The position numbers were made by a program, and so were the translations under genes. From Xanthomonas vasicola (GTDB lineage Bacteria; Pseudomonadota; Gammaproteobacteria; Xanthomonadales; Xanthomonadaceae), in assembly GCF_000772705.2 (NCBI RefSeq), contig NZ_JSBW02000008.1:1-41214 (forward strand): 41,214 nt of DNA, given 5' to 3'. How positions within the stretch are numbered: the first letter of the stretch is position 1; every line of letters starts with the position of its first letter. The notes below the pieces were generated by a model. It saw only the letters and a list, made by a program, of their open reading frames with translations. It did no database searches and had not been told where the DNA came from. Below, piece by piece: positions 8,359-16,102 of the stretch.

Positions 8359-9009
8359 TCAAGCCGCTACCGCTTCCGGCGTAGAAATCTTGGACGGATG
8401 GGCATAGGCGGTGAGCACATCACTGCGGATCAGGGAGCCCAGCGCCAGAGTCAGCGTCGGCACGTCGATGGCGAGCCGATGGCCTTCCAGTGGCCCGAGG
8501 TCGAACGGAAGGCGGGCCAGCATCTCGCGGGTTTGCAGCAGTTCCAGCACGGTCTCGCGCCAGTGATCGAGCAGCGGCAACGGGCAGGTGTCCCGCACTA
8601 GCATCCACAGGCGGTCGAGCCGGTGGGCGCTGTCGCGTGGCAGCAATGCCAGCGCGCTGGCGTTGGCTTTGTCGGGCTTGACGCAGCGCCGGTCGAACAG
8701 CCACAAGTTGGAGAGAGAGCCGAACCGCGTTCGCCGATAGGCGCGCGTGACGCGCTTTTCCAGGCGATCGACGTTGCCGATGAACATCGGGACGCTGCCG
8801 CCCTGGTCAGTGATGACGTGGAACTGGTCTAGTCCCTGCTCATCGCGCCCGAGGGTCAGGCGAGCGAGGAACTGCTGGACGGCGGTGTCTCGCGCCCAGA
8901 TCGACAGGAAGATCAGGTTGCCTTGGTCATCGCCGACGCAAGCGTCGGCCATCACGTCCGGGCATTCGTCAATGCGGTACAGCGTGGTGGAAGAAGTATT
9001 TACAAACAT
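8359..9009 (-). CDS. ICE conserved hypothetical protein
   Basis: A 216-residue soluble protein that I do not recognise. It starts MFVNTSSTTLYRIDECPD, has a central basic stretch (KRVTRAYRRTRFG, about residues 85-100) and a helical C-terminus rich in Leu. No membrane segment or signal peptide is visible. The start at 9009 has GAGGA 8 nt upstream. It lies between the methyltransferase and a small Cys-rich protein, each gene preceded by its own hairpin leader. Confidence 0.7.
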   Translation of the reverse strand: MFVNTSSTTLYRIDECPDVMADACVGDDQGNLIFLSIWARDTAVQQFLARLTLGRDEQGLDQFHVITDQGGSVPMFIGNVDRLEKRVTRAYRRTRFGSLSNLWLFDRRCVKPDKANASALALLPRDSAHRLDRLWMLVRDTCPLPLLDHWRETVLELLQTREMLARLPFDLGPLEGHRLAIDVPTLTLALGSLIRSDVLTAYAHPSKISTPEAVAA

Positions 9010-9042
9010 GGTGGTGTCCTCGGATGAACGGGAACAGCACCG

Positions 9043-9069
9043 CCCGTGGGGCAGGTACTGCCCCACGGG
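9043..9069 (-). promoter_or_regulatory. Perfect 12 bp hairpin in the 9009 gene leader
   Basis: Arms CCCGTGGGGCAG and CTGCCCCACGGG are fully complementary around a 3 nt loop. No T-run follows, so it is not a standard terminator. It ends 33 nt before the start codon at 9009, in the same relative place as the terminator-like hairpins of neighbouring ICE genes. Confidence 0.7.
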
Positions 9070-9136
9070 GTGGAAGAAAGTCGCTCAGTCCGGCTCGAAC
9101 TGCCGAGTGTGCGGCTATGAAACTCAGTGCTAGTTC

Positions 9137-9460
9137 TCAGTACGAATCGCAACCGGCCGGGCAGTAACCCAGTTCGATGCCATGCGAGCAGTAGCCGTTT
9201 TCAGCATTCCAGTCCTGGGCTTCCTGCCGAGCGGCAGGTGTTGCGTAGTCCCATTTCTGAGCAATCTGCAAGGCCTGTGCGCGCTGTGATTCGGGCAATC
9301 GACCAACTTGCGTGTCGATTGCCGAACTGAAGCGTTCAACGTAGTAGTCGTGAGACAGACCGCAACCTTTCATGGCTTGTGCGGCTGCCGTCTCGCAGAG
9401 AGCCCGCCACGCGGATTCATCCAGCGCGCAACGGGTTGTATCGCAAGTGATAGTGGACAT
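9137..9460 (-). CDS. Small Cys-rich ICE hypothetical protein
   Basis: A 107-residue protein with seven cysteines. One pair is early (TCDTTRC), and the C-terminal tail ENGYCSHGIELGYCPAGC has a C-x7-C-x3-C spacing that could bind a metal. The middle is helical (ALCETAAAQAMKGCG, RAQALQIAQKW). The start at 9460 has GGAGG 6 nt upstream; a longer frame would run through a terminator hairpin. Function unknown. Confidence 0.7.
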   Translation of the reverse strand: MSTITCDTTRCALDESAWRALCETAAAQAMKGCGLSHDYYVERFSSAIDTQVGRLPESQRAQALQIAQKWDYATPAARQEAQDWNAENGYCSHGIELGYCPAGCDSY

Positions 9461-9472
9461 GAGACCTCCAGG

Positions 9473-9516
9473 AAAAAAACCGGGAGCCTCCCCGCATGGG
9501 GAAGTAACCCCCGACG
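9473..9516 (-). terminator. Terminator-like hairpin in the 9460 gene leader
   Basis: Minus-strand nested hairpin with inner stem CCCC-ATGC-GGGG and outer CGGG/CCCG, followed by seven T residues. It ends about 13 nt before the start codon, directly before CCTGGAGG. Confidence 0.75.
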
Positions 9517-9552
9517 GGTGGATGAAGGACACCACGGATGCGGTGCTTGTGA

Positions 9553-10233
9553 TCACGCAGGTTGCAGCTCGGCCTGTCGGCTCCACTCTTGCGTCTTGAA
9601 GTCCAGCGCGAAACCCAGCTCGCCAAGGCGTGCGATCTGCGCGCGCAGGGCGCGGCGGTCGATGGTCGAATCAAGCTTCACAGATTCGCCCAGCGGCCAC
9701 AGCCCGCCGAAAAGCGTGGCGTCCGGATCTTCCGTGCTGCCGGGGGCGGCAGACGTATCGAGCGGCTGCGCATCCACACCGAACGGCGTGGTATCGACCA
9801 GCGGGTCTGCCGATGCCTGCACGGGGGCAGGTTTGGCGGGCCGGGATGCTCTGGCCGGGGTTGCCACCGGCTGCGCGCCCAGTTCCTCATCGAGGGGATC
9901 GACGTCATGGGTGGCGAAGCTGCGTGCTTCGTCACAGCTCAGTTTGTCGATGCCGTTGAGCGTCATTCCGTCGAGGCTGGCGCGGATCTCAAATCGCATG
10001 CCGCCGCCGACCGGGTAGGACTTCGGGAAAATGTACCTGATGACGAACTCCCCGTCGTATTTGCCTTCGGGGTACTGCTCTAGTTCAGGGTCCTTGACCT
10101 CGAACACACCAAGGTGTGTGGAGAGGCGACCGACCGGGAACGGGCCGTTTTTACCGCGGATGATGCGCAGTGTGAGCTGGCCTGGGACGACGATGGGCGA
10201 TACCGATCTATCGGGCACCGATGTGACTGCCAT
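9553..10233 (-). CDS. DUF3275 family ICE protein
   Basis: A 226-residue protein of the DUF3275 family found in PFGI-1/ICEclc-like elements. The N-terminal ~100 residues form a beta-rich domain (LTLRIIRGKNGPFPVGRLST, then EFVIRYIFPKSYPVGGG). A low-complexity Pro/Ala linker (about 125-175) and a short helical end (RRALRAQIARLGELGFALD) follow. The start at 10233 has AGGAG 7 nt upstream. It follows the DUF3577 gene after a terminator, the usual order in these ICEs. Biochemical role unknown. Confidence 0.88.
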   Translation of the reverse strand: MAVTSVPDRSVSPIVVPGQLTLRIIRGKNGPFPVGRLSTHLGVFEVKDPELEQYPEGKYDGEFVIRYIFPKSYPVGGGMRFEIRASLDGMTLNGIDKLSCDEARSFATHDVDPLDEELGAQPVATPARASRPAKPAPVQASADPLVDTTPFGVDAQPLDTSAAPGSTEDPDATLFGGLWPLGESVKLDSTIDRRALRAQIARLGELGFALDFKTQEWSRQAELQPA

Positions 10234-10256
10234 GATGGCTCTCCTTTGAGAAACTA

Positions 10257-10291
10257 GGAAAAAGCGGCAAGGCCCCGTGAGGGGCCAAGCC
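10257..10291 (-). terminator. Intrinsic terminator between DUF3577 and DUF3275
   Basis: Minus-strand GGCCCC-TCAC-GGGGCC stem, extended by outer GGC/GCC pairs across a TT/TT internal loop, then CGCTTTTT. It starts 4 nt after the DUF3577 stop and ends about 24 nt before the DUF3275 start. Confidence 0.9.
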
Positions 10292-10294
10292 GGA

Positions 10295-11224
10295 TCAGAA
10301 CGAAGCAACCAATGCAGGCTCCTGCTCCTCGACTGCACCTTCGGACTCGCGCTCGGCGGACTCGATAGGCTGGTCGGAAACGGTGTCGGCGGCCGTGTCG
10401 ATGACGTTGTCGGCTTTGGGCGCGGATGCGTCCTCCGCCGGCGGCGCCTTGGCTTGCGTCTGGCTCGTCGGATAGACCTGGGTGCCGTCGATCTTGATCA
10501 GACCGATGTGAACCAACGTCGATTCAAGGCTCGCGGCAGGTTCCCCAGCGTGCTCGCCCTTGGTGCGGATGTACGGATCGATCTTCATGTCGTTGAGACG
10601 GAAGGCGATCAGCACCTTGCGATCCCCTTCGATGGCCTGCACGCATCGGCGAACCAGATGCTCGGCTTCAGGGGTGGAGACGATCGTGTCGAAGTACCGA
10701 TACTCCGGTTCATCGACAGGTCCGGCCAGCGCGGCGATGGAGCACGACAGGAACGGATCGCCATCCTTGGGGGTGACGTCCTTCGGACGGTTGAGGTAGC
10801 CGATGCCGCGGGTGATCAGCTCGTGCTGTTTGATCGAAGCCAATTCGTCCCGTTCAATCAGCTCGGCCTTGAGCAGTCGCGCCTTGAGGGACGCTGCGGC
10901 CTTGCCCTGGTGCTCGCCCTTGTCGCGGATGTACGCATCGCCCCATAGGTCGCCGAGGCGGAAGCGCACCAGCGGGCGCTGCTTGGGATCGTCAACGCCG
11001 ATGTAGCGCTGAACGAGCTTCTTGGCCTCGGCACCCGAGACCTTGACATCGAAGTAGCGGTAGCTTGGGTCCCTGGCGGGGCCGACCAGCGCGGCGATGG
11101 TGCATGCCAGGAAAGGCTGCGCACGGCGGCCGCCCCTGACGGGTACTTCACGAGCACGTTGCAGATAGCCGATGCCCGAGGTGTGCAGATCGAAATACGA
11201 TTTCTCGTTGGACGTGGTGCTCAT
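10295..11224 (-). CDS. STY4534-type ICE replication protein, tandem DUF3577
   Basis: A 309-residue protein with two copies of the DUF3577 domain. Copy 1 spans about residues 16-127 (SGIGYLQRA...FLACTIAALVGP...YRYFDVKVS) and copy 2 about 138-245 (RGIGYLNRP...FLSCSIAALAGP...YRYFDTIVS). A disordered acidic tail ending EEQEPALVASF follows. The family is annotated as an ICE replication or single-strand-binding-like protein; the beta-rich repeats fit an OB-like fold (inference). Most relatives have one domain, so the duplication is notable. The start at 11224 has GGAG 8 nt upstream. A long structured leader precedes it. Confidence 0.88.
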   Translation of the reverse strand: MSTTSNEKSYFDLHTSGIGYLQRAREVPVRGGRRAQPFLACTIAALVGPARDPSYRYFDVKVSGAEAKKLVQRYIGVDDPKQRPLVRFRLGDLWGDAYIRDKGEHQGKAAASLKARLLKAELIERDELASIKQHELITRGIGYLNRPKDVTPKDGDPFLSCSIAALAGPVDEPEYRYFDTIVSTPEAEHLVRRCVQAIEGDRKVLIAFRLNDMKIDPYIRTKGEHAGEPAASLESTLVHIGLIKIDGTQVYPTSQTQAKAPPAEDASAPKADNVIDTAADTVSDQPIESAERESEGAVEEQEPALVASF

Positions 11225-11339
11225 GGTGATCTCCATTGGGAAAAGCGGAGGCACACCAAGCCACGCAAGCGGGGAAGGGTGCGTAACCCCGCGATGGGTT
11301 GATAAGGCGAAAGCATCCGCCACCGAACAGGCCGGTGGT

Positions 11340-11460
11340 CGCTCGCAGATGGATGCGGTGCGAGCTGGCTCGGTCACGCAGTGGGAACTGCGCCGCAACC
11401 TCGAAGACCGATGGTTGCCTGGCATGTTGCTGACAACGTCAGCAGGCATGGGGGCAGCAT
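11340..11460 (-). ncRNA. Structured leader RNA, copy A (before DUF3577 gene)
   Basis: On the minus strand three helices can be drawn. P1 is TGCTGAC/GTCAGCA around a GTT loop, flanked by CATG boxes. P2 is GCAACC/GGTTGC around a loop with TCTTCGA. P3 is CGCAGT-TCCC-ACTGCG. A terminator-like GC hairpin lies nearer the start codon (about 11240-11290). The same layout recurs at copies C, D and E with compensatory changes. Likely the 5' leader of the DUF3577 mRNA. Confidence 0.65.
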
Positions 11461-11680
11461 GGCCGAGCCTCATGTGTGGAGCAGCAATGAATCGGTAACC
11501 GAGCGCCTCCCTTTGTCCACGGCGACCAACGTCTGCCACATCAGTTACAGCGGTAGAGATGACATAATCAGAAAAATATTAATAAAATTGGCGGCTCCAA
11601 CTGTGGATCGCAACACCAACGGTTGTGAAGTGGTGCAGGCGACCAGACCTGAACGACTTCACCGCCAAGTGGAGTTGCCC

Positions 11681-12054
11681 ATGTCATCCCGCCGCCTGGA
11701 TCTGGCAGAACGATACCGTCTGCATGCGTTATATGAAATTTGTATGTCGATGCGGGCCATCGCCGGCGCAGTGGCGCGTGCGCCCAGCACGATCAGCCGC
11801 GAACTGCGCCGCAACCAGCATGCTTCGCTGATCATCGGCTCATTGCTGCCTGCTTGCAGAGCGATTTCTATTTTGCAGATCCGTACTCCGCATAGCAGCG
11901 AGGAAGCAACGAAAATGCCAACGGGTTGACCCGCCAGTACTTGCCACGACAGACCGATTTCAGCACCATCACCAATGCGCACCTGCGGTCGATTGAGCAG
12001 CGGCTCTACAATCGTCCGCGCAAGATGCTCGGATTCAAAACGCCCCTCGAATAG
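11681..12054 (+). pseudogene. IS30-family transposase remnant
   Basis: The N-terminal helix-turn-helix part (from ATG 11681: MSSRRLDLAERYRLHAL, then STISRELRRN) is joined, after about 90 bases of unrelated sequence, to the extreme C-terminus in another frame (11908-12054: NGLTRQYLPRQT, then LYNRPRKMLGFKTPLE and TAG). The whole catalytic DDE core of an IS30 transposase is missing. It lies in AT-richer DNA between the DUF3577 leader and a plus-strand lipoprotein gene, so it may mark how that cargo entered the ICE. Inverted repeats could not be defined. Confidence 0.8.
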
Positions 12055-12358
12055 TTGGAACGTGGTGTGGTCCCGCATCGTTGGGGAATTTTCTAAAGTT
12101 GTGGTCAGTTACATTTTCGGTAAAGTGATGCGGCGTGAGCCTTATTCTTGAGTACTCATGGCTACTATGCAGATGCTCAAGCGCAACACCCACGTTCGAG
12201 CGGAACAGTTGGTACAGACGCTTCACCGCACCCTCGGACCGCTCCGTCCTCTTCTACAAACCGACTAGAAGCTACCCGCCATGCCGAGAACCGCGCATCG
12301 CCTAATCGCGTTGCCAAAATGAATAACCGCTTGTCTTAACCTACAGAGGAAGCTCGTT
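12055..12358 (+). other. Gap between IS30 remnant and lipoprotein gene
   Basis: About 300 bases of lower GC. Only a 36-codon frame (12159-12269) is visible, beginning MATMQMLKRNTHV, with no ribosome site or known relative. The promoter of the lipoprotein gene should lie here; the ribosome site AGAGGA at 12345-12350 precedes its TTG start. Confidence 0.5.
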
Positions 12359-12985
12359 TTGCATACAGCCATCAAAATCGTTGCCATCAGCAGCCTTGCC
12401 CTTACGCTTGCCGCGTGCGGCAGCGCCAAAGACGCTAACAAGAGCAACTTCAGCAAGGCCATCCAGGCGTACCTGGACACTCAGAAGGGCCTGTGCGCTG
12501 CGATTCCTGCAAAGGGCTTGCCGTTCACCCTGGCGAACCAAGATATGCTGGGCGGCCAGAACAAGAAGCGCGCCGATGCGCTGGTCGATGCGGGGCTGCT
12601 GACTAAGCGAGACACCGAAGTCAAAGCCATGTTCGGCAACAAGATGGAGCCGGCCACCGAATACCAAATTACTGATACCGGCAAGAAATTTCTCGTCGCC
12701 AACGGTGCAAACACGCTGGCTGCACAAGATGCCTTCTGCACCGGCAAGTACACCGTCGTGGAAGTGGACAACTTCACCGAACCCAGCGACATGATGGGCG
12801 TAAAGCTGTCGCAGGTGAACTACCGCTACAAGGTGGACGGTGCAGATGACTGGGCCAAATCGGAAGTCATGCGTGCCAATTATAAGAATTTTGCGGAGCA
12901 GACTCAGGGAGATGTACAGGCCAAGGCGGCAGTCATCCTGACCAACGATGGGTGGATGCACGAACGCCTGTTCAAGCGTGGATAA
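12359..12985 (+). CDS. Putative lipoprotein, cargo gene
   Basis: A 208-residue exported lipoprotein on the strand opposite to the ICE operons. It starts with TTG (12359) and has AGAGGA 8 nt upstream. The signal peptide ends in LTLAAC (Cys about residue 20). The mature part is charged and helical, with motifs DTQKGLCAAIPAKG and DAFCTGKYTVVEVDNF and three further cysteines that could form disulfides. It is a single-gene unit with its own terminator, beside an IS30 remnant, which suggests acquired cargo. I do not recognise a family; surface exclusion or an immunity-like role are only guesses. Confidence 0.72.
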   Translation: MHTAIKIVAISSLALTLAACGSAKDANKSNFSKAIQAYLDTQKGLCAAIPAKGLPFTLANQDMLGGQNKKRADALVDAGLLTKRDTEVKAMFGNKMEPATEYQITDTGKKFLVANGANTLAAQDAFCTGKYTVVEVDNFTEPSDMMGVKLSQVNYRYKVDGADDWAKSEVMRANYKNFAEQTQGDVQAKAAVILTNDGWMHERLFKRG

Positions 12986-13010
12986 ATAGCTCTGAATCCA
13001 TTCAGAAAAG

Positions 13011-13046
13011 AAAGGCCCTTACTCAATGAGTGAAGGGCCTTTTTTC
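13011..13046 (+). terminator. Intrinsic terminator after the lipoprotein gene
   Basis: AAAGGCCCTT pairs with AAGGGCCTTT, with ACTC/GAGT extending the stem toward the loop. The distal arm runs into TTTTTTCTT. It is 25 nt after the stop codon and also faces the convergent DUF3085 gene. Confidence 0.95.
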
Positions 13047-13143
13047 TTCTGGAATACTGCATTAATGCCTGGGCCGGTCCGGATATTCGCTCACTCGGGA
13101 CATTGCCGACCGCTCGATCGCAAATCTGACTCAGCAAGCCGCG

Positions 13144-13497
13144 CTATGCGGAAGGCACTACCTCCAGCGACAGATGCGTGGCGGTGGCGGACAGTATCAG
13201 ATCGTCTGCGGAGTGCAGCATGCGATTGAATACGCCATCCTTCGGATCGAAGTACTCCGCGAAGTCGTCGCCGCCTAGTTCGTCGCGCGCCAGTTCCCAC
13301 CAGTTGTCAAACGGATCGGTGTCCGGGTTGCAGCCGACGGCATAGGCCAGCAGCTTCACGCGTCCACCCGGGCGACGCTCCCCGTGCTCGGCAAGGAAGT
13401 ACACGCCTTGGTCCTTGACTAGGATGACGCGGCATTGGTTGGCGATCGCCTCCGTCAACACGGGGCGCAGGTCGGAGCCTTTGAATCGCAGTGACAT
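13144..13497 (-). CDS. DUF3085 domain protein
   Basis: A 117-residue protein of the DUF3085 family, common in ICEs and large plasmids. Visible features are CRVILVKDQGVYFLAEHG (about 28-45), the family-typical GGRVKLLAYAVGCNPD, and a WWELARDELGGDDFAE acidic segment. The start at 13497 has AGGAG upstream. It is convergent with the lipoprotein gene and follows the 13641-14453 gene in the ICE order. No function has been established for the family to my knowledge. Confidence 0.85.
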   Translation of the reverse strand: MSLRFKGSDLRPVLTEAIANQCRVILVKDQGVYFLAEHGERRPGGRVKLLAYAVGCNPDTDPFDNWWELARDELGGDDFAEYFDPKDGVFNRMLHSADDLILSATATHLSLEVVPSA

Positions 13498-13524
13498 GGT
13501 TGAAATCTCCTGTGTCGGATAGAT

Positions 13525-13557
13525 AAAAGGCCCTCCACCCGAATGGATGGAGAGCCT
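13525..13557 (-). terminator. Terminator-like hairpin in the DUF3085 leader
   Basis: Minus-strand AGGCTCTCCA pairs with TGGAGGGCCT around ATCCATTCGGG and is followed by TTTTATC. It ends about 28 nt before the DUF3085 start. Confidence 0.75.
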
Positions 13558-13640
13558 GTGGGGCACATGGACAGAAGGGCTGTAACGCCGTGACGGCGGC
13601 TCGGATCAGCCGAAGAACCGTCTGGCTTCGGTGCGGGGCG

Positions 13641-14453
13641 TCATGCCGGCAGCGCCTGGCGTGGTCGAGCCGCCTTCGCTTTGATGACACTCACGTCGAT
13701 CAGGCGCCAACGCCCGTCGTCGATGAGTTGCTCTAGCACTTCGCCGAGCATGTCGAAATGCACTTCGTCATGCCGATCGACCAATTCGCCGTCTCGGTGC
13801 AGCTCCACCACGTAGGTATCCCCCGCGCGGTCGTACAGCACCTTCACCTGACCCTCGAACTTCGCGGTCGAGACCGTGAAGGTGATCGCCGGAGGCGTCT
13901 CGATGATCTTGGACGGCTTCGGATCGACCCAGGAGAAATCGCGAGCGCCCGCATCGACCAGCATATGGGTAATGCGTCGGAAGCCATCGGGCGCCGGCAT
14001 TTCCTCCAGTTGCTCGATGAGCTGGCCCAGCTCCATGCACTGCGGCGTGGGGATGGGAAGCTTGGCCTGCGCGGATCCAAGAAGGTGCGTCTTGACGGTG
14101 TAGGGGACGCCGTCCGACGTCATCTCGGTGCGTACTTCCGGAGTGTCCGCGCGCAGTCCGTCGAAACGGCGCCGCGCGTAGGGTTGGACATGCACATTGG
14201 CGCCTTCGGTGGGAACGACGGTCACCAGTTTGGGATCGAGCACAGCGAACTCGCTGGGCTTGAGCTTGACGACGATGGTGTCGTCCGTCACCACGACCAC
14301 GCGCCCATCGAAGGGTAGGGGATCGATGGCGAAGCCCAATGTCGAAGACTGCGGCTGATCATCGAACACGCGGTACTTGAACGACCGCACGTTGCGAGGG
14401 ACATGGCCTGCGACAAGCGAAGGCATCATGGATTTGACGAGGGAACGGTCCAT
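13641..14453 (-). CDS. ICE conserved hypothetical protein
   Basis: A 270-residue soluble protein, mostly beta-rich in the first half (GRVVVVTDDTIVVKLKPSEF, about 50-70; LVTVVPTEGANVHVQPYARR) and alpha/beta in the second (ELGQLIEQLEEMPAPDGFRR; TFTVSTAKFEGQVKVLYDR). No catalytic motif or export signal is visible. The start at 14453 has AAGGAGA 7 nt upstream. It carries leader copy D and a terminator-like hairpin directly upstream, which marks it as part of the co-regulated ICE gene set. Function unknown. Confidence 0.72.
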   Translation of the reverse strand: MDRSLVKSMMPSLVAGHVPRNVRSFKYRVFDDQPQSSTLGFAIDPLPFDGRVVVVTDDTIVVKLKPSEFAVLDPKLVTVVPTEGANVHVQPYARRRFDGLRADTPEVRTEMTSDGVPYTVKTHLLGSAQAKLPIPTPQCMELGQLIEQLEEMPAPDGFRRITHMLVDAGARDFSWVDPKPSKIIETPPAITFTVSTAKFEGQVKVLYDRAGDTYVVELHRDGELVDRHDEVHFDMLGEVLEQLIDDGRWRLIDVSVIKAKAARPRQALPA

Positions 14454-14470
14454 GGGAAATCTCCTTGAGG

Positions 14471-14512
14471 AACAAACAAGGGATTCCCCGCCCGCAAGGG
14501 AGAGGTCCCTTG
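14471..14512 (-). terminator. Terminator-like hairpin before the 14453 gene
   Basis: Minus-strand arms CAAGGGA and TCCCTTG with a GC-rich loop, followed by TTTGTTCC and then the AAGGAGA ribosome site of the gene starting at 14453. Confidence 0.7.
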
Positions 14513-14559
14513 TGGGTGGCGTTGATGGACGCGGACGCGTCCTTGGAATGAAACGACCT

Positions 14560-14640
14560 GTGCGGTTTCTTGCACTTGCAGCCTTGAAGGTCTCGGCTGC
14601 CTGGGCATGTGTCGGCAACGCCGACGAACATGGGGAAAGG
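14560..14640 (-). ncRNA. Structured leader RNA, copy D
   Basis: Minus-strand P1 is CATGT + GTCGGC-GTT-GCCGAC + ACATG, a compensated version of the GCTGAC/GTCAGC stem of other copies. P2 is GCAGCC/GGCTGC with loop GAGACCTTCAA. A further GTGC/GCAC hairpin follows. It lies upstream of the gene at 13641-14453. Confidence 0.65.
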
Positions 14641-14713
14641 ATGGCCCTGGAGTGGGCTACCTGCTCGCAGGAAACGGCACGTTGCCGCACCCATATTCCT
14701 GCGCGACGGCCAG

Positions 14714-14736
14714 AAAAAAGCCCCTCGAAAGGGGCT
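14714..14736 (-). terminator. Intrinsic terminator after 14751 gene
   Basis: Minus-strand AGCCCCT-TTCG-AGGGGCT followed by TTTTTC, 15 nt after the stop codon of the 14751-14957 frame. Confidence 0.93.
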
Positions 14737-14750
14737 GGTGGTGGGCAAGC

Positions 14751-14957
14751 CTAGTACATGAAGTAGTGTTCGCGTTGACGCGGGAAGAACACGTGCTTCC
14801 ACGTGTCGCCGCTTGTGTTGCCACCGTCGAACACGACCATTTCGTAGTCATCAATGTCGGCGTCCACTAGGTCGGCGCTGGCGATTTGGCGCATGTGCAG
14901 CGTGCCGCTCATGCGCGCGAACACCAGGATCTGGCCGATGGAGTCGTGCTGGTTCAT
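14751..14957 (-). CDS. Short ICE hypothetical protein, possibly frameshifted
   Basis: A 68-residue frame from ATG 14957, beginning MNQHDSIGQILVFARMSG and ending QREHYFMY. The same frame stays open upstream for 16 more codons (reading ATASDFEHQLGACVNA) but has no start codon before a stop at 15006-15008. A GTG at 15009 would fit if one base were removed near 15003, giving MSTASDFEHQ. So this is either a short intact protein or a gene broken by a one-base insertion next to the diverged leader copy B. Function unknown. Confidence 0.5.
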   Translation of the reverse strand: MNQHDSIGQILVFARMSGTLHMRQIASADLVDADIDDYEMVVFDGGNTSGDTWKHVFFPRQREHYFMY

Positions 14958-15019
14958 GGCGTTGACGCAGGCTCCAAGCTGGTGCTCGAAGTCGGATGCG
15001 GTCGCTCACGGGCGTGTTC

Positions 15020-15110
15020 GTCTCGACCGTCTTCCTTAGTGCCGGCGGGCGCGTAGCGCTCTGGGCATGTTGCTGACCGAGTTCAGCGGAACATGGCGGC
15101 AGCGTCGCAC
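15020..15110 (-). ncRNA. Structured leader RNA, copy B (diverged)
   Basis: Minus-strand CATGT + TCCGCTGA-ACTCGG-TCAGC + AACATGCCCAG matches P1 of the other copies. The downstream helices are degraded, with only GCG-CTA-CGC left. It lies between the immunity-like gene and the possibly frameshifted 14751 gene, and looks like a decayed member of the family. Confidence 0.55.
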
Positions 15111-15178
15111 CAGCCCACTCCGGCGGCCATGGGAAATCTGTACTGGCTCATCGCCCCATTGTGTCTGGGGTATTCGCT

Positions 15179-16102
15179 TCAGTTGTAATCCGGATAGTCC
15201 CGGCGCACCCGCTCTTCCACCGCCATAGCGAGCGGATGCGGCGGGCACTCGGGCAGCTTGCTCAGGATGGTCCAGGGCGTGTCGATCAGCAGATGGCCGG
15301 TATCGAAGTGGGGCAGGCCGTCGCGCTGGCGCAGGGCCTGCACGGCGAGCAGTTCGGCGGGGTAGACGCGATCAATGTCCTTCTCGAACTCGTAGGTGTT
15401 GCGCTCGGTGCCATCCTTGCTGCGAGCGATGTGCCAGTCGGCCGCGGCCTGCATCGCGGATTGGAACGCCGCTGCGTCGGTGCTGCGCCAGTGGTCGAGC
15501 ACAGCCTGATACTCGGGGATCAGCGAATGCACCGGCCGGTAGTGGGTAGGGATGCCGAAGGCCTGAGCGAACAGGAAAATCAGGAAAGCGTCGTTGGTGC
15601 CTTTGCCCCAGCCCTCGCGGCGCCATTCGTCAGGCTTCAGGGCCTGGTCCTTGTGCGCGACCTGGATCAGGAAGCGGACACCAGCCTCGGTGGCCTCCCA
15701 TTGCGAAAGCATTGCGGTGGCCGCGACCTTCATGCTGGTCCAGAACGGTAGCAGCGGTTGCCGCTCAGTGGTCCAGGCCAGGGTCACGGCGGCCTCGAAG
15801 CGAAATGCGATTGAGCGCATCGCCACCGCCCAGCGCAGCGGCTGGGCGAGTTCGTCCAGGCGGCCTTGGCCGCTGAGGGCGCAGGCTTGGACCGCATACA
15901 CATGGCCAGCCCAAGCTAGTTCCATCCAAAGTTTGCCCGACACAGGGCCGGAGGCCGCAAGATAGTTCTCTATGTTGTCGAAATATCGCTGTGGTTCATT
16001 GTCCCGGCTGGCGCGCTCGATCCAGCGATCACACCGCTTGAAGGTCTTCTTCAACGAAGGATGCCACGTGGGCAGGTGTTGGTCGCTCTTGTCGTTTGCC
16101 AT
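15179..16102 (-). CDS. Putative immunity protein for the 16102-18222 effector
   Basis: A 307-residue, probably all-helical cytoplasmic protein without signal peptide or membrane segment. Its TGA-ATG overlap with the effector stop (TGATG at 16102) indicates tight co-expression, as for toxin/immunity pairs. Trp-rich helices (KLWMELAWAGHVYAVQAC, RWAVAMRSIAFRFEAAVTLAW) and a C-terminal motif RVYPAELLAVQALRQRDGL with HLLIDTPW resemble Imm49-type immunity proteins; that match is from memory and tentative. A cytosolic location fits protection against a DNase. It could alternatively be an effector chaperone. Confidence 0.7.
   Translation of the reverse strand: MANDKSDQHLPTWHPSLKKTFKRCDRWIERASRDNEPQRYFDNIENYLAASGPVSGKLWMELAWAGHVYAVQACALSGQGRLDELAQPLRWAVAMRSIAFRFEAAVTLAWTTERQPLLPFWTSMKVAATAMLSQWEATEAGVRFLIQVAHKDQALKPDEWRREGWGKGTNDAFLIFLFAQAFGIPTHYRPVHSLIPEYQAVLDHWRSTDAAAFQSAMQAAADWHIARSKDGTERNTYEFEKDIDRVYPAELLAVQALRQRDGLPHFDTGHLLIDTPWTILSKLPECPPHPLAMAVEERVRRDYPDYN

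Noticed and set aside
12159..12269. A 36-codon frame starting MATMQMLKRN
   Set aside because: Too short, no ribosome-binding site, no recognisable relative; left as part of an intergenic gap.
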